Assembly: GCF_003201815.1 (NCBI RefSeq)
Contig: NZ_QJKB01000007.1
Location: forward strand, 294,263 to 340,592
Source: Undibacterium pigrum
GTDB taxonomy: Bacteria; Pseudomonadota; Gammaproteobacteria; Burkholderiales; Burkholderiaceae_D
Direction of reading: 5' to 3'
Length of the DNA stretch: 46,330 nt
Positions 1 through 9,816 of the stretch are shown here, piece after piece (position 1 is the first letter of the stretch; every line of letters begins with the position of its first letter). Position numbers and translations under genes: made by a program. The notes below the pieces were generated by a model. It did not search any database. It was not told the origin of the DNA and was given only the letters and a program-made list of their open reading frames with translations.

Positions 1-879
1 GGCAGCAGCAAAAACGTCAACAACCTCCAGCAAGGCGATACCGTCGTCAAAGCCGCACCCCCATTCAGCTTTGCCGACAACAAAACCCAGCTGACAGACC
101 TGTCGACTAACCTGGCAGCCCAAACCGCCAATGGCAAAACCAGCATCCAGTTCAACGGCATGACCTTCCAGGGAGATGGCACCAGCGGCACCCAGATCTT
201 CAACGTCAAGGGAGCAGACCTGCTGAACGTGACATACGCCAACTTCGTCAACCTCACACCGGGCCAGACCCTCATCATCAACGTCACTGGTGACAGTGGT
301 ATGCAAGGCGGTATGCCAGATGGCTTCAGGAACTACAACACCCTGTTCAACTTCAGCACAGCGAAGAAACTGACATTCACCAACGTCGCCCTGAACGCCA
401 GCATCCTCGCGCCATTGGCAACAGTCAGTGGTGGCAGTGGTGTGATTGATGGCAATGTTGTGGTCAACAACTGGAACAGCAATGTCTACATCGCCAATAA
501 CCGTAGCTTCCAGGCGGCGGGCATGCCGACCAAACCAGCACAGTCACAATCCAGTGCCATGGGCATGTCGGTCGTCGCAGGGAATCCGTATGCGACCGCA
601 GTGAGCCCGGTTACACCGGCTACGACGACGAACAGCAAAACCACAAGCTTGACTGCGACGCCTATGCAGGCGACTTCGGGGAGTAGTGCGATTGTGATTC
701 CAGCGGCTAGTTCATCGTCATCAAGTACAGCGGCGAAGAACAGTACAAACACAATTGCAACCACAGCAGCAGTAACAGATGGTGATCTGGCGATGGCGGC
801 TTTGCTGGATAGTTTGGGGAACTCGCTGGGGAGTGTTTTGCAGGCGCAGATGGATAGAGCGCTTAAGCAGATGAACTAA
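1..879 (+). CDS. Choice-of-anchor A family protein, 3' part (5' end outside window)
   Basis: The reading frame is open from the first base, so the gene begins upstream; the visible part is 292 codons. The segment at about 300-520 has the pattern of choice-of-anchor A domains: a run resembling FNFSTAKKLTF, then SILAPLATV, then GVIDGNVVVNN. That family is found in secreted or surface-exposed proteins that often carry different C-terminal anchors. Here the tail (about 520-780) is low-complexity Ser/Thr/Ala/Pro, and the last ~30 residues are a short helix-prone segment; I see no PEP-CTERM, LPXTG or membrane anchor. Function beyond extracellular location is inference. An internal ATG at 160 is not the likely start, because the Asn/Thr-rich sequence continues in frame before it. 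Confidence 0.75.
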   Translation, partial: GSSKNVNNLQQGDTVVKAAPPFSFADNKTQLTDLSTNLAAQTANGKTSIQFNGMTFQGDGTSGTQIFNVKGADLLNVTYANFVNLTPGQTLIINVTGDSGMQGGMPDGFRNYNTLFNFSTAKKLTFTNVALNASILAPLATVSGGSGVIDGNVVVNNWNSNVYIANNRSFQAAGMPTKPAQSQSSAMGMSVVAGNPYATAVSPVTPATTTNSKTTSLTATPMQATSGSSAIVIPAASSSSSSTAAKNSTNTIATTAAVTDGDLAMAALLDSLGNSLGSVLQAQMDRALKQMN

Positions 880-993
880 AGTAATATGGCAATGAAGAGC
901 GTAAAATCTTATTTTTTGCCATGTTGATCTTGCTTGTTCTGCAGCGTCTTAATAAATCGAATTGCCTTCGATTTAATCTTGTTAAGGTTTGAA

Positions 994-2739
994 ATGATAG
1001 ATTTTGAAAAGATAAAATCTGAATTATGGAACGCTGAGGTTTATTTATATGTTACTGGACATGAAAGTGACGCGGCAGAGCTATTTGTACGGGTGCTAAC
1101 ACAAATCGATCCTAACTTCATTTTGCCCATATTGTGTGGAGGCGCAGTCACCTTAGGCAAATTAGACGCAATTATTTCGCGGCCAGGTCTTCGAGCGTTA
1201 ACTCGAGAAATTGAATCTTGGGTCAATAACTATAAGAGAAACAGTTTCCCAATTTTTAGTTCTGTGTACATTTCCCCTGAAAAACGATATAGCGATTATT
1301 TTTTGCCGCATTTGAAATTATTGGAGGCCTTTGAGAGTGCAGGTGTTTTTCATGTCGAACATCTGAACATTGAACAGCATGAGTCGGTTGTCGTTAGTAT
1401 AGTTGGCGACGAAGATGTGTTAAGTAGTGAAGAAATTATTAAGCTGCTTTATGTTGGTCAGGAAGTTGAATTCAACTTCCTAGGGGAGAACAGTTTGCGT
1501 CGTGGCAATATTCTGGGAATAGGTGAGTGGCATGAAGTGAGGCGATTTATTGCGCAAGTGGAAATTGAAGAAACTCATACTGGACATAGGTTTTTGGTTC
1601 CAACTTTTGCACTTTTACCTGCATCCTATAAGTCTGAAGCAGCGAACGAAAAACGTGTCAATTTCCAAGAAAATTTAATAGATGCAGGACATTTTGGGGA
1701 AATTACAAATGTGATTTTCTCTCAAGATGGCCGTTTTATTTTATCAAGCTCAACCGACGCTATGTTGAGGTACTGGGACGTTGAAACGGGAGTCTGCATA
1801 CGATTATTTCAAGGGCATGTTGGAAGCATTACCTCTCTGGCCTTTTCCCAAGATGGACTCTATGCACTTTCTGGCTCTTCAGATGGCACGGCAAGATTTT
1901 GGGATATTTGTAGCGGTCAATGTTTGAAAGTGTTTGCTGATCACGCAGATGGTGTTGCGAGTCTGGATCTAAGCCCCGATGGTCGCTTTGCTATTTCTGT
2001 CGAATCTACTCTTTTGTATGTAAATCCGCCAGTTATACGCTTATGGGATACGCAAACAGGTATTTGTAAGTTCTCCTATGAAGGACATGAACGTCAGGTT
2101 ATCGCGCTTAAGTTTCTTTCAGGTGGCAGAAGTTTTATTTCTGCTTCTGAAGATGAAAGCATACGTATATGGGACATTAACAGTGGTACATGCTTGAAAA
2201 AGATAGACGTCACTGACTCTTTTTTTAGTAAAAATCTGTCCAATAAAATGACGACGCAAATTGAAAATAGCATATATTGTTATGTTAAGGATCAGCGTGA
2301 CGGACAATTTCTGGTGAGATCTTGGGACCTTGAAACAAATAGGGGAACTGCTTTTTTTAAAGGAAATTTCAAAAGAAATTTGCGAATGCCGGTTTGTATA
2401 TATGATTCAAAAGTTATTGTTCGAGATAAGAATGCATCAACTGTCGAGATTTGGGATGCTCATGTAAAAGAGCGGGAACATATTTTGAAGGGGCATAGAG
2501 AATACGTTACTTGTGCAGCAATCAGTCCCAATAGAAAATTTCTCATCACAGGAGGAAAAGATCGACAATTAATTCTATGGAATTGCAAGAACGGTGGAAT
2601 CGTAAAAGTTTATGGATATAGAGTGCCTGAAAATTATCCAGACGTTGTTCAATATATTGAACCAAAAAATGCGGGTGGCTTTGGAATTGATTGGGACTTG
2701 CATACAAAAACATTAGGATTGCGACCATTAAAACACTAA
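994..2739 (+). CDS. WD40 repeat protein with unknown N-terminal domain
   Basis: 581 residues from the ATG at 994. I chose this start because AAGG at 984-987 sits 6 nt upstream; the TTG at 934 would add 20 residues without a good ribosome site. Roughly residues 1-220 match no family I recognise. From about residue 230 there are at least five WD40 blades, with motifs such as LRYWDVETG, ARFWDICSG, IRLWDTQTG, IRIWDINSG and LILWNCKNG, each preceded by a GH dipeptide or SPDG/SQDG turn. A beta-propeller scaffold for protein contacts is expected. No signal peptide or membrane segment is seen. The gene is clearly more AT-rich than its left neighbour, which suggests acquisition by transfer. The partner is unknown. 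Confidence 0.8.
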   Translation: MIDFEKIKSELWNAEVYLYVTGHESDAAELFVRVLTQIDPNFILPILCGGAVTLGKLDAIISRPGLRALTREIESWVNNYKRNSFPIFSSVYISPEKRYSDYFLPHLKLLEAFESAGVFHVEHLNIEQHESVVVSIVGDEDVLSSEEIIKLLYVGQEVEFNFLGENSLRRGNILGIGEWHEVRRFIAQVEIEETHTGHRFLVPTFALLPASYKSEAANEKRVNFQENLIDAGHFGEITNVIFSQDGRFILSSSTDAMLRYWDVETGVCIRLFQGHVGSITSLAFSQDGLYALSGSSDGTARFWDICSGQCLKVFADHADGVASLDLSPDGRFAISVESTLLYVNPPVIRLWDTQTGICKFSYEGHERQVIALKFLSGGRSFISASEDESIRIWDINSGTCLKKIDVTDSFFSKNLSNKMTTQIENSIYCYVKDQRDGQFLVRSWDLETNRGTAFFKGNFKRNLRMPVCIYDSKVIVRDKNASTVEIWDAHVKEREHILKGHREYVTCAAISPNRKFLITGGKDRQLILWNCKNGGIVKVYGYRVPENYPDVVQYIEPKNAGGFGIDWDLHTKTLGLRPLKH

Positions 2740-2929
2740 TTTTTTTGCTGTGGCTGTCCTGTTCAACGTTCAGCTAAAACAAATCGCTTCATCCGATCTG
2801 CAAAATTTGTAAAAAACCAGAAAGGGGCCTTACATTCATGCATTTGTTGAGGGTACGATTGGCGACCTGGCCACATCTTTCATACTTGAACGGACATGCG
2901 ATAGCTATTCGTGTCTGTGATGAAAAACC

Positions 2930-3535
2930 TCAGTTGTCCCGGTTTGGTAGCAGTGGACCTTTTGCCATGCAGCTTGTAGCTTTATCCGGTTGAGAGATGT
3001 TCATATTATCGCGTGCATCCCAGATTGCTTGTGTAATGATATTGACATTTCCCGTCCCGAGATCAACAGGGATTTTGCGAACAATTTCCCCCGATCGTAG
3101 CTGTATCTCTATTCCGATATCTTCCCGGCAGGTATACATGGGCTCACTCCAGGATGAGTGTTGTGAGCGAATGTCATGCGTTGCGACCAAATTCATCAGC
3201 CGCTGCAAGTTGGCCTCATTTAAATGTCCGGCAACGGGACTGTTTTCATCTGACCTGGAGCAAACTGTTCCATCGCCAGCAATCAGGAGATCTGAAGAAT
3301 GGAAGAAGCCAATAGAGAAAAGCCTTAGCGCAGAGATGTTATCGCCATTCGCTAACCAGTTACGGACTTGAGGCTCTGTATTCCATTTATCTCTGAAGGC
3401 AACCAATGAATAGGCCACTATCAGGCAGATGACGAAGCAGGCAAGAATAAAGAAGGCAAGAGAAACCTGCTCTTCATTGTCTTGTTTTTCAAAGTAGGTA
3501 TCATGCCTTGAGAGGGTTTGCCTGAGCGTGATCAT
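2930..3535 (-). CDS. Small membrane-anchored hypothetical protein
   Basis: 201 residues. A charged N-terminus of about 25 residues is followed by one strong hydrophobic segment (SLAFFILACFVICLIVAYSL) and then a soluble domain with several cysteines. This suggests a single-pass inner-membrane protein with most of the chain outside the cytoplasm. The soluble part contains a TVCSRSDE stretch and a region resembling IQLRSGEIVRKIPVDLG; I do not recognise a family. The start has no clear Shine-Dalgarno sequence, so the exact N-terminus is uncertain. It converges on the WD40 gene with about 190 nt between them, in which I see no gene. Confidence 0.55.
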   Translation of the reverse strand: MITLRQTLSRHDTYFEKQDNEEQVSLAFFILACFVICLIVAYSLVAFRDKWNTEPQVRNWLANGDNISALRLFSIGFFHSSDLLIAGDGTVCSRSDENSPVAGHLNEANLQRLMNLVATHDIRSQHSSWSEPMYTCREDIGIEIQLRSGEIVRKIPVDLGTGNVNIITQAIWDARDNMNISQPDKATSCMAKGPLLPNRDN

Positions 3536-3805
3536 TATGATGGCTGGTCGTGATTTAGTAGGGAATTGCCAATGATATTATCGTGCTATCTATACAATGT
3601 CTATCGAAGTTCATTCGCAGGAGATGAAGACATGGCGACAATTGCACTGTTAAAGAATGTTTGAATGTGAGACTCTATTTTTTTATGTGTTGAAATCAAA
3701 GTTGAGTTCAAAAAACGCTAAGGCGCGCGAATTGCTGTCGCTTAAATTAAGATGCGTGAGTTGCATGGTATGGTCTTGATCTTGGTTGGAATCAGCACTA
3801 TTTAT
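3536..3805. other. Intergenic region, AT-rich, no gene seen
   Basis: Lies upstream of the leftward membrane-protein gene and downstream of the leftward monooxygenase gene. I see no convincing reading frame, hairpin-plus-T-run terminator or promoter match. Confidence 0.4.
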
Positions 3806-4996
3806 TCACTTGTCCTCATCACCAAATAATTGCTTACTACCCTTTTGAGAGGCTTGCAAGGCAGCAAAGCTGTGCTGGCGTACCAGACTTTCATAATTCC
3901 TGATGACGTTTTCTGCTGTGCTTGCACCTGTGTGTATCTGCGTGATCGCCAATGTGAGAGCTGCTGCGTCATACAGGGCAGAATTGGCACCAAGGCCGCT
4001 GGCGGGGCTCATGGCGTGGCTGGCATCACCCAGGGCGGTGATGTGTTGGGTTTGCCAGACCGGCATGGTGGTGGCCGTTTTGACTGGCAGCAGGGCCAGT
4101 GCTTCTGCCGGGGTCAGGTGGAAAAGCGCCTGGAGGCCGCTTGCCCAGCTTGTGCTGGTTTGGTTGAGGCAGGCGCGTATGGTTTGGGTGGTGGCAGGTA
4201 GGGCCTGATCATCTTGTAGACCAAAGCTGGTGCGTTTTCCTATCAGGGCCCAGTAGATATAGTCGTTGGCGTGACTGATGGCGTCGAACACTTTAATGTC
4301 ATCGCGAAATAGCATGGTGTCGATGACTGCTGCCATTTCGTGGGCGAAGATAATGGTGGTGCCGGTTTGTAATTGCGCAGCCACTTGCTCGCGTACTTCG
4401 TCGCTGTAAGCGGTTTTTCCATAGATGCAGATGCTGCCAGTGTCTTGTGGTGCAAGTTCAGGAAAGCATAGCTCACGCACACGTGAATGTACGCCGTCGG
4501 CAGCGACGAGTATATCGGCCAGACTGCTGCTGCCATCTGCAAAACGGGCGAGGATTTTACCGTCTGCCTGCTCGGCATAATCAATCAGTTTTTTATTGAA
4601 GTGCACATGTCCTTGTATGCCGCTTAGCAAGACTTCGCGCATGCTGAGGCGGTTGGCTTTGAGGTCTGGCATTGTTTCTGCCCCGGCTTTGTCATGTTGC
4701 CAGTCTTTGACCCATTTGTCTGTCAGTGTCTCAAGTTGTGGATTGAGTGTGTTGACCTGCTCTGACGGCAGGGCACAGCTGCGCTGGAATAAGTCATATA
4801 GCGCAGCGGGCAGGCAGGCGGTGAGGGCGGTCTGGCCATGCTGGTCTATGCGCAGGCGGTAACCCTGGCTGCGGCTGTCGGGTGCCTGGTCTTTTTCATG
4901 GACTTCGAAGCTGATGCCATTTTTTTTCAGGCCTTGCGCCAGGCAGAGGCCGCCTAAGCCTGCGCCTATGATGCATATTTGCAGTGGGGTATTCAT
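3806..4996 (-). CDS. FAD-dependent monooxygenase (aromatic hydroxylase-like)
   Basis: 396 residues. The start at 4996 is preferred: reading leftward, AGGAAG lies a few bases upstream of the ATG, and the Rossmann motif (IIGAGLGGLCLA) then begins about 6 residues in, as usual for this family. An upstream ATG at 5110 would add 38 atypical residues and overlap the divergent regulator. The second FAD motif is visible as ALGDASHAMSP with GLGANSALYDAAAL after it. Family knowledge: such flavoproteins use NAD(P)H and O2 to hydroxylate small, often aromatic, substrates; substrate unknown. The adjacent divergent AraC-type gene is the likely regulator. Confidence 0.85.
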   Translation of the reverse strand: MNTPLQICIIGAGLGGLCLAQGLKKNGISFEVHEKDQAPDSRSQGYRLRIDQHGQTALTACLPAALYDLFQRSCALPSEQVNTLNPQLETLTDKWVKDWQHDKAGAETMPDLKANRLSMREVLLSGIQGHVHFNKKLIDYAEQADGKILARFADGSSSLADILVAADGVHSRVRELCFPELAPQDTGSICIYGKTAYSDEVREQVAAQLQTGTTIIFAHEMAAVIDTMLFRDDIKVFDAISHANDYIYWALIGKRTSFGLQDDQALPATTQTIRACLNQTSTSWASGLQALFHLTPAEALALLPVKTATTMPVWQTQHITALGDASHAMSPASGLGANSALYDAAALTLAITQIHTGASTAENVIRNYESLVRQHSFAALQASQKGSKQLFGDEDK

Positions 4997-5090
4997 TGTC
5001 TTCCTTGTCTGTTTTCTATGCAGATCATTATTGGACAAAAGCAGCAATGCCTGATAACGTTGTTTCGACAATAAATACTGAATTCTTGCC

Positions 5091-5930
5091 ATGAATTTGC
5101 AATCTTCCACTGACTATAGCGACTGGCTTGATGGCCCGGCCCTGATTGCCTTGCGTTCTGAAAAGAGGGGAAAACTCGGTGAGGCTGACATTGTCGCCAA
5201 TACTGATAAAGACAATCAGTTTTTACTGGGGACGCGGGACTATGACTGGCACAGCCATGCACGCGGACAGGTGTTTTGTGTAGAAAGTGGCCTGGTGCAT
5301 GTGCGTACCCGTCATGGTTCGTGGATGCTGCTACCTCACAGGGCGGGTTGGATACCGCCTGGGCATCTGCACAGCGTGAGTATGAGCGGTGCCATGAGTG
5401 GCTGGAGTGTCTTGCTGACTGCCGCAGCGAGTGCGGATTTGCCTGCGCACCCCTGTGTTGTCGGGGTCAATGAGCTGATGCGTGCGCTGGTGGTGCGGGC
5501 TGCTAGCTGGTCAGCGGTGGAGGTGTTGGGCAGGGAGCAAAATGCAGTCCTGGCGGTGTTGCTGGATGAGTTACGTCAGGCACCGCATGAGGCTTTGCAT
5601 TTGCCCATGCCTGCCAGCCCGCGTTTGCGCGAGCTGGCAGCGATGATAATGGCACAACCGGGTGCCAGCCTGAGCCTGCCTGAGATGGCCAGCATGGCTT
5701 GCATGTCTGTGCGCACCTTAAGCCGCCAGTTTCAGGAAGAGACGGGCATCAGCATAGGACAGTGGCGTCAGCAAGCGCAGCTTTTGCATGCACTGGAACA
5801 ACTGGCCGCAGGCGAGGCGGTGGCGGTGGTTGCTGATGCCCTGGGTTATGCGACGCCTAGTAATTTTATTGCGATGTTCCGGCGTTATTTTGGACAATCA
5901 CCGGGGCGGTATTTTAAGCAAGACAAATAG
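5091..5930 (+). CDS. AraC-family transcriptional regulator
   Basis: 279 residues. The N-terminal half has a cupin-like sensor pattern: HSHARGQVFCVESG, then GWIPPGHLHSV. The C-terminal ~100 residues form the paired helix-turn-helix region of the AraC family, including MACMSVRTLSRQFQEETG and ending with VADALGYATPSNFIAMFRRYFGQSPGRYF. It is divergent from the FAD monooxygenase with 94 nt between the start codons, which is the usual layout for a regulator that controls its neighbour in response to a small molecule; the ligand is unknown. Confidence 0.88.
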   Translation: MNLQSSTDYSDWLDGPALIALRSEKRGKLGEADIVANTDKDNQFLLGTRDYDWHSHARGQVFCVESGLVHVRTRHGSWMLLPHRAGWIPPGHLHSVSMSGAMSGWSVLLTAAASADLPAHPCVVGVNELMRALVVRAASWSAVEVLGREQNAVLAVLLDELRQAPHEALHLPMPASPRLRELAAMIMAQPGASLSLPEMASMACMSVRTLSRQFQEETGISIGQWRQQAQLLHALEQLAAGEAVAVVADALGYATPSNFIAMFRRYFGQSPGRYFKQDK

Positions 5931-5974
5931 CAGGGCAAATAACGGAGCACATAACAGCGCGTTGAACTTCCGTT

Positions 5975-8900
5975 TTACAGTGCCCTTAGTTCATCAAGGA
6001 CTGGCAGGGTAAAGAAGAATTCACTACCCTGACCGATGACACTGGTAAAACCTATTTGCCCGCCATGATGTTCTATGATGGCCTTGGAAATACTCAGGCC
6101 CAGGCCGGTGCCGCTTTTTTTGTGGAAGTCGGAAGAAATTGCCTGGGCAAATTTTTGGAAGATGCGTTCACGGAATTCATCTGCGATGCCTATGCCCTGG
6201 TCGATGATGGCGACACGTAATTGTCCGGTTTGTGAAGTCAGCAGCACATCGACAGTCGCGCCCTGTGGAGAAAATTTGGCGGCATTGGAGAGCAGGTTGA
6301 TGAGGACCTGGGTGATGCGGTCTGTGTCTATCCTGACGACGTCAGCATCTTCTCCTGCAATTTCTGTTTGCAGCCTGAGGCTGACCTTGTGTTGCTCTGC
6401 GTAGGAGGCCGTGGCGGCGATGGCTTGTTCCAGCACAGGGATCAAATGTACCTGGGCGAAGTTGAATTCCATCTTGCCTGATTCTATTTTTTCTACGTCG
6501 AGGATGTCATTGATCATCCTGACCAGGCGCTGGCAATTCTTGGTGGCGATGTCGAGGATTTTTTCTGCACTCTCCGGCATTTTTCCTAGCGCACCACCCA
6601 TCAGCAAACCAAGTGCGCCGCGTATTGAGGTCAGCGGGGTACGCAATTCATGGGAGACGGTGGAAATGAATTCATTCTTCATGACTTCGACTTTTTTGCG
6701 CTCTGTGATGTCGTAGGCGATATTGAGGAAACCGGATATCTCTCCCTTGTCATCTTTCAGGGCTGTGACCGAGAGCATGACGGGCAGGTGGCTGCCGTCC
6801 TTGCGTTTATATGTCCATTCACTTTCATCTGCCATGCCCTGCAGCGCCCGCAGGGCAAATACGGCAAACCCGGCGCTGACCTGGATATCAAATTCCTGGC
6901 TGAGTTTTGCGGCACGGCTGGTCAGTTCTGCCGTGTCGTGCAGGCAGACGGGTGTTTGCAGGCCTATCATTTCTGCGGCAGAGTAACCCAGCATGAGTTC
7001 TGCACCCTTGCTCCATACCTGTATCAAACCCGAGGTGTCAGTGGCGATGATGGAGAAGTTGGCGCTGTCGAGTATGGCGTTTTGTAAGGCTGTGGTCTCG
7101 GCCAGCTGGGCATTGAGGGCGAGTATGGATTCTTCTGATTTTTTGCGCTGGCTGATATCGGTGCCGACGGTGCAGACACCGTAAATTTCACCTGATTCAT
7201 TGCGCAAGGGTGTGAGCATGAGGATGTGGGTGGTGTCGACGCCACCTGCCGTGACGGCAATTTCTGTGCGTAGTGTCGTCCCAGTGCGGATGACTTCATC
7301 CGACATGCGCATATATTGTTCGGCTTTGTCCCTGGAGAAGAGGTAGAAGACGCTGGTACCTATCAGGCTGGGGATATTGGCAGGCTTGAAGAGCCTGTCA
7401 TATTCTTTGTTGGCATAGAGATAGTTACCATTCTTGTCGCGCAGGCAGACGGCTGATGCGGTACTGTCCATGACAGCCTGCAGCAACATGAGGTTTTCAT
7501 ACTGGGCGGTTTCATCCCGCTTGCGCTGGGTGATATCTGTGCCTACGCCGCAGGCACCAAAGACTTCACCATCGGCATTGATGAGCGGGGAGCGCACGAC
7601 CAGATAGGTATGCAGGCCGTCTTTTTGCTGCACCATGGCTTCTGTGCGCAAGGCAGTCTTGGTAGCGATGACGGTTTGTTCGGCACTGCGGTATTTTCTG
7701 GCCAGATCCGGCGGGAAGACATCTTCTATGGTCTGGCCTATCAGATTCTCGCGCTTGATCTGGAAGACGGTTTCGTATTCCTTGTTGATATAGAGATAGC
7801 GGCCATCGAGATCGCGCACATGGATATAGGATTCAGTGCCTTCCATGACGGTTTGCAAGAGCAAGCCGCTGCGTATGAGCTCTTCTTTACTGGCTTGCAG
7901 TTCCAGCGTGCGCTGTCTGACTTTATGTTCTATATGAAAGGCATTGCCACTGACCACCAGCAAATACACACTGATGAGGCTGGTAAAGATCAGCCCGCCT
8001 ATCAGGGTTGCCCAGGCTGACCAGGAGTGATGCAAATGCCAGTAGACGGGCGAGGGCTGGGCCAGGAATTCAAATTGATGGTCGCCAAACAGAATAACAC
8101 TACGAAACTCTGCAGCTGTTGGCTGCCGACCCAAGGTATTGTAAACGTCGGCCTTGTCAGCCGCGCTATTCAGGTCACGCAAACGGAACAAAACCTGGCT
8201 GCGCGCATCTTCAGAAAAAACATGCCTGACCAGTTCATCGACCTGCAGCACGCAGAGGACGACGCCACGAAAGGCGGTGCGCCTTTCTTCGACTGTGGAT
8301 ACGGGGCTGTTACGCTTGTAGACAGGGGCAAAAATCAGGCTGCCGGTGGCATTTTTTGCTCTGTCGGTTCTGATGATGCGTAGAGGTGAGGTGGTGCTGA
8401 GCTTGCCTGTGTCACGTGCCCTTTCTATGGAGTCTCTTCTGCCAGGATCTGAATAAAGATCAAACCCCAGGGCTGCCTGGTTGCCTATATAGGGTTCGAC
8501 GAACTCAATGGGTATATAAAACTCACGTTCTGCTGCGGGAGCAAAGAGATTATTGTCTGCACGCTGCTTGATGCTGAAATCGGCATGACCTTCCGCCTTG
8601 AGCCTGGCTTCATAAGCTGGCCGCTCTTTCAGCATGACCAGCGGGGCCCAGTCAACTGCGATGATGGTTTGTTCCCTTTGCAGGGTAGGGCTGACAAAGG
8701 TATTGAAGTCTGCCCGCGAAATACGTTCTGTGCTGGCAAAGAATCGTTCCATATTGCGCAGCAGCTCGCTCTGGAAGTCGAATCTTTGCTGTATGGCTTG
8801 TGTCATGTGGATGGCTTCGGCTGCAAACTCTTGCCTTTGGCGCTCCAGCTCCGACCCGCGTACGTAGAGAAAGACGGAGACGACGACTGACAAAGTCAGC

Positions 8901-9514
8901 AACAAAGGAAGCCCGACATTCAGGCGACGTGACTTCCAGATGGTGCGGGGATGGCCCATCAGTATCATGATCAGCGGCGCGACGATGAGAACGCCGAGGA
9001 TGTCGCCTATCCACCAGGTGAACCAGTTGCCGAACATGTCAGTTGCTGGCAGCAGGCCGAGGGTGAACAGGGAAAAGATACCAACACTGGCATTGACGAG
9101 GCAGCCTGCCGGGCCTGCCAGCAGCAGGAAGAGGGCGACATGACGTTCATCATCAAGTGCAGCGGGATAGCCAACAAAGCGTTTGAGCAGATAGACGCTG
9201 CTCATGGCTTGCAACGTGGCCCCTGTAGCAACCAGCAGCGCCAGCGCGACATTGGTGGTGTTGAATTGCCCCTGGCTTTCCCAGCCTATCCACAGATTGA
9301 AAATACATGAGCCAATCGCTACGCCAGGCAGGAGGCGGTAGCCACCTGTCAGGACGGCGGTGACAGCAATACCTGCCGGCGGAAAGACGGCAATGGCATA
9401 ACCGGGGGGAATCGCCAGCAACAAGGCAATACGTCCAAACAGAATATAGACGAAGGCCAGCAGCAGATTCCTCAATACCAGGGATAAGACATTGTTCAAG
9501 GACGATACGGGCAA
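5975..9514 (-). CDS. MASE1-CHASE-PAS histidine kinase
   Basis: 1179 residues. Residues 1-215 are multi-pass membrane sequence of MASE1 type (FPPAGIAVTAVLTGGYRLLPG). About 235-430 is a periplasmic CHASE-like segment, closed by a further membrane helix near 500. Three PAS domains follow (about 540-660, 665-785, 795-930), each ending in a D-I-T-x-R-K type linker. The kinase core has the phosphoacceptor in STVSHELRTPL (His955), the N box LINLLSNAAKFSP, and the G boxes IIDQGIGI and SGTGLGLSI. No receiver domain and no adjacent response regulator are present, so it is an orphan sensor. The start is TTG, supported by a ribosome site listed separately. It probably senses a periplasmic ligand plus an internal signal; the target is unknown. 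Confidence 0.9.
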   Translation of the reverse strand: MPVSSLNNVLSLVLRNLLLAFVYILFGRIALLLAIPPGYAIAVFPPAGIAVTAVLTGGYRLLPGVAIGSCIFNLWIGWESQGQFNTTNVALALLVATGATLQAMSSVYLLKRFVGYPAALDDERHVALFLLLAGPAGCLVNASVGIFSLFTLGLLPATDMFGNWFTWWIGDILGVLIVAPLIMILMGHPRTIWKSRRLNVGLPLLLTLSVVVSVFLYVRGSELERQRQEFAAEAIHMTQAIQQRFDFQSELLRNMERFFASTERISRADFNTFVSPTLQREQTIIAVDWAPLVMLKERPAYEARLKAEGHADFSIKQRADNNLFAPAAEREFYIPIEFVEPYIGNQAALGFDLYSDPGRRDSIERARDTGKLSTTSPLRIIRTDRAKNATGSLIFAPVYKRNSPVSTVEERRTAFRGVVLCVLQVDELVRHVFSEDARSQVLFRLRDLNSAADKADVYNTLGRQPTAAEFRSVILFGDHQFEFLAQPSPVYWHLHHSWSAWATLIGGLIFTSLISVYLLVVSGNAFHIEHKVRQRTLELQASKEELIRSGLLLQTVMEGTESYIHVRDLDGRYLYINKEYETVFQIKRENLIGQTIEDVFPPDLARKYRSAEQTVIATKTALRTEAMVQQKDGLHTYLVVRSPLINADGEVFGACGVGTDITQRKRDETAQYENLMLLQAVMDSTASAVCLRDKNGNYLYANKEYDRLFKPANIPSLIGTSVFYLFSRDKAEQYMRMSDEVIRTGTTLRTEIAVTAGGVDTTHILMLTPLRNESGEIYGVCTVGTDISQRKKSEESILALNAQLAETTALQNAILDSANFSIIATDTSGLIQVWSKGAELMLGYSAAEMIGLQTPVCLHDTAELTSRAAKLSQEFDIQVSAGFAVFALRALQGMADESEWTYKRKDGSHLPVMLSVTALKDDKGEISGFLNIAYDITERKKVEVMKNEFISTVSHELRTPLTSIRGALGLLMGGALGKMPESAEKILDIATKNCQRLVRMINDILDVEKIESGKMEFNFAQVHLIPVLEQAIAATASYAEQHKVSLRLQTEIAGEDADVVRIDTDRITQVLINLLSNAAKFSPQGATVDVLLTSQTGQLRVAIIDQGIGIADEFRERIFQKFAQAISSDFHKKSGTGLGLSISKAIIEHHGGQIGFTSVIGQGSEFFFTLPVLDELRAL

Positions 9515-9523
9515 GATATCTGG

Positions 9524-9529
9524 CTCCCT
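9524..9529 (-). promoter_or_regulatory. Ribosome binding site that fixes a TTG start
   Basis: Read leftward this is AGGGAG, 9 nt before the TTG at 9514. No in-frame ATG gives a MASE1 domain of usual length, so this site decides the start of the histidine kinase. Confidence 0.65.
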
Positions 9530-9697
9530 AGAATGAACACCTTATAGCGAAAAATTTGCTTTGAATAATTATATGACTGAAAGCAAGCCATTGTGATTTT
9601 ATTCATCATGAGGGTTGTAATTTGACGGCTGCCTCAGGTGGTATTTTTTTTATATTTTGTTCGGGTGAATTTCAAAGAAACAAAGACTTAAGAAAAA

Positions 9698-9726
9698 TTG
9701 CACTGATTAAATAATCAGTATATAGT
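9698..9726 (+). promoter_or_regulatory. Promoter of tandem unit 1 with internal palindrome
   Basis: -35 TTGCAC (9698-9703), 17 nt spacer, -10 TATAGT (9721-9726), preceded by an A-rich tract starting at CTTAAG (9687). A perfect 8-bp inverted repeat, ACTGATTA-AA-TAATCAGT (9702-9719), fills the spacer. A protein bound there would compete with RNA polymerase, so it reads as an operator. Confidence 0.75.
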
Positions 9727-9731
9727 CTTGT

Positions 9732-9816
9732 TCAGGGCGAGTTGCGTCCTGTTGCTTTGCTGTAGTATCCCTCAGATAAAAACCACAAGCCCCGCTTTGA
9801 AAGAAGTGGGGTTTTT
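9732..9816 (+). ncRNA. Putative small RNA, tandem copy 1
   Basis: A short transcript of about 85 nt is predicted from the promoter to the terminator. It opens with a hairpin (9733-9751): CAGGGCG, 5-nt loop, CGTCCTG, with one G-U pair. A single-stranded linker containing TATCCCTCAGATAAAAACC follows, then the terminator stem. No credible reading frame lies inside. Copies 2 and 3 keep the hairpin despite base changes, which supports a selected RNA structure. It matches no RNA family I recognise. It could also be an attenuated leader rather than a trans-acting RNA. Confidence 0.6.
9790..9816 (+). terminator. Intrinsic terminator of tandem copy 1
   Basis: Stem CCCCGCTT / AAGTGGGG (one G-U pair) with a 6-nt loop, followed by TTTTT. 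Confidence 0.8.

Noticed and set aside
9702..9719. The palindrome as an FNR or CRP site
   Set aside because: TGAT and ATCA are separated by 6 nt instead of the 4 of FNR, and the half-site lacks the GTGA core of CRP.
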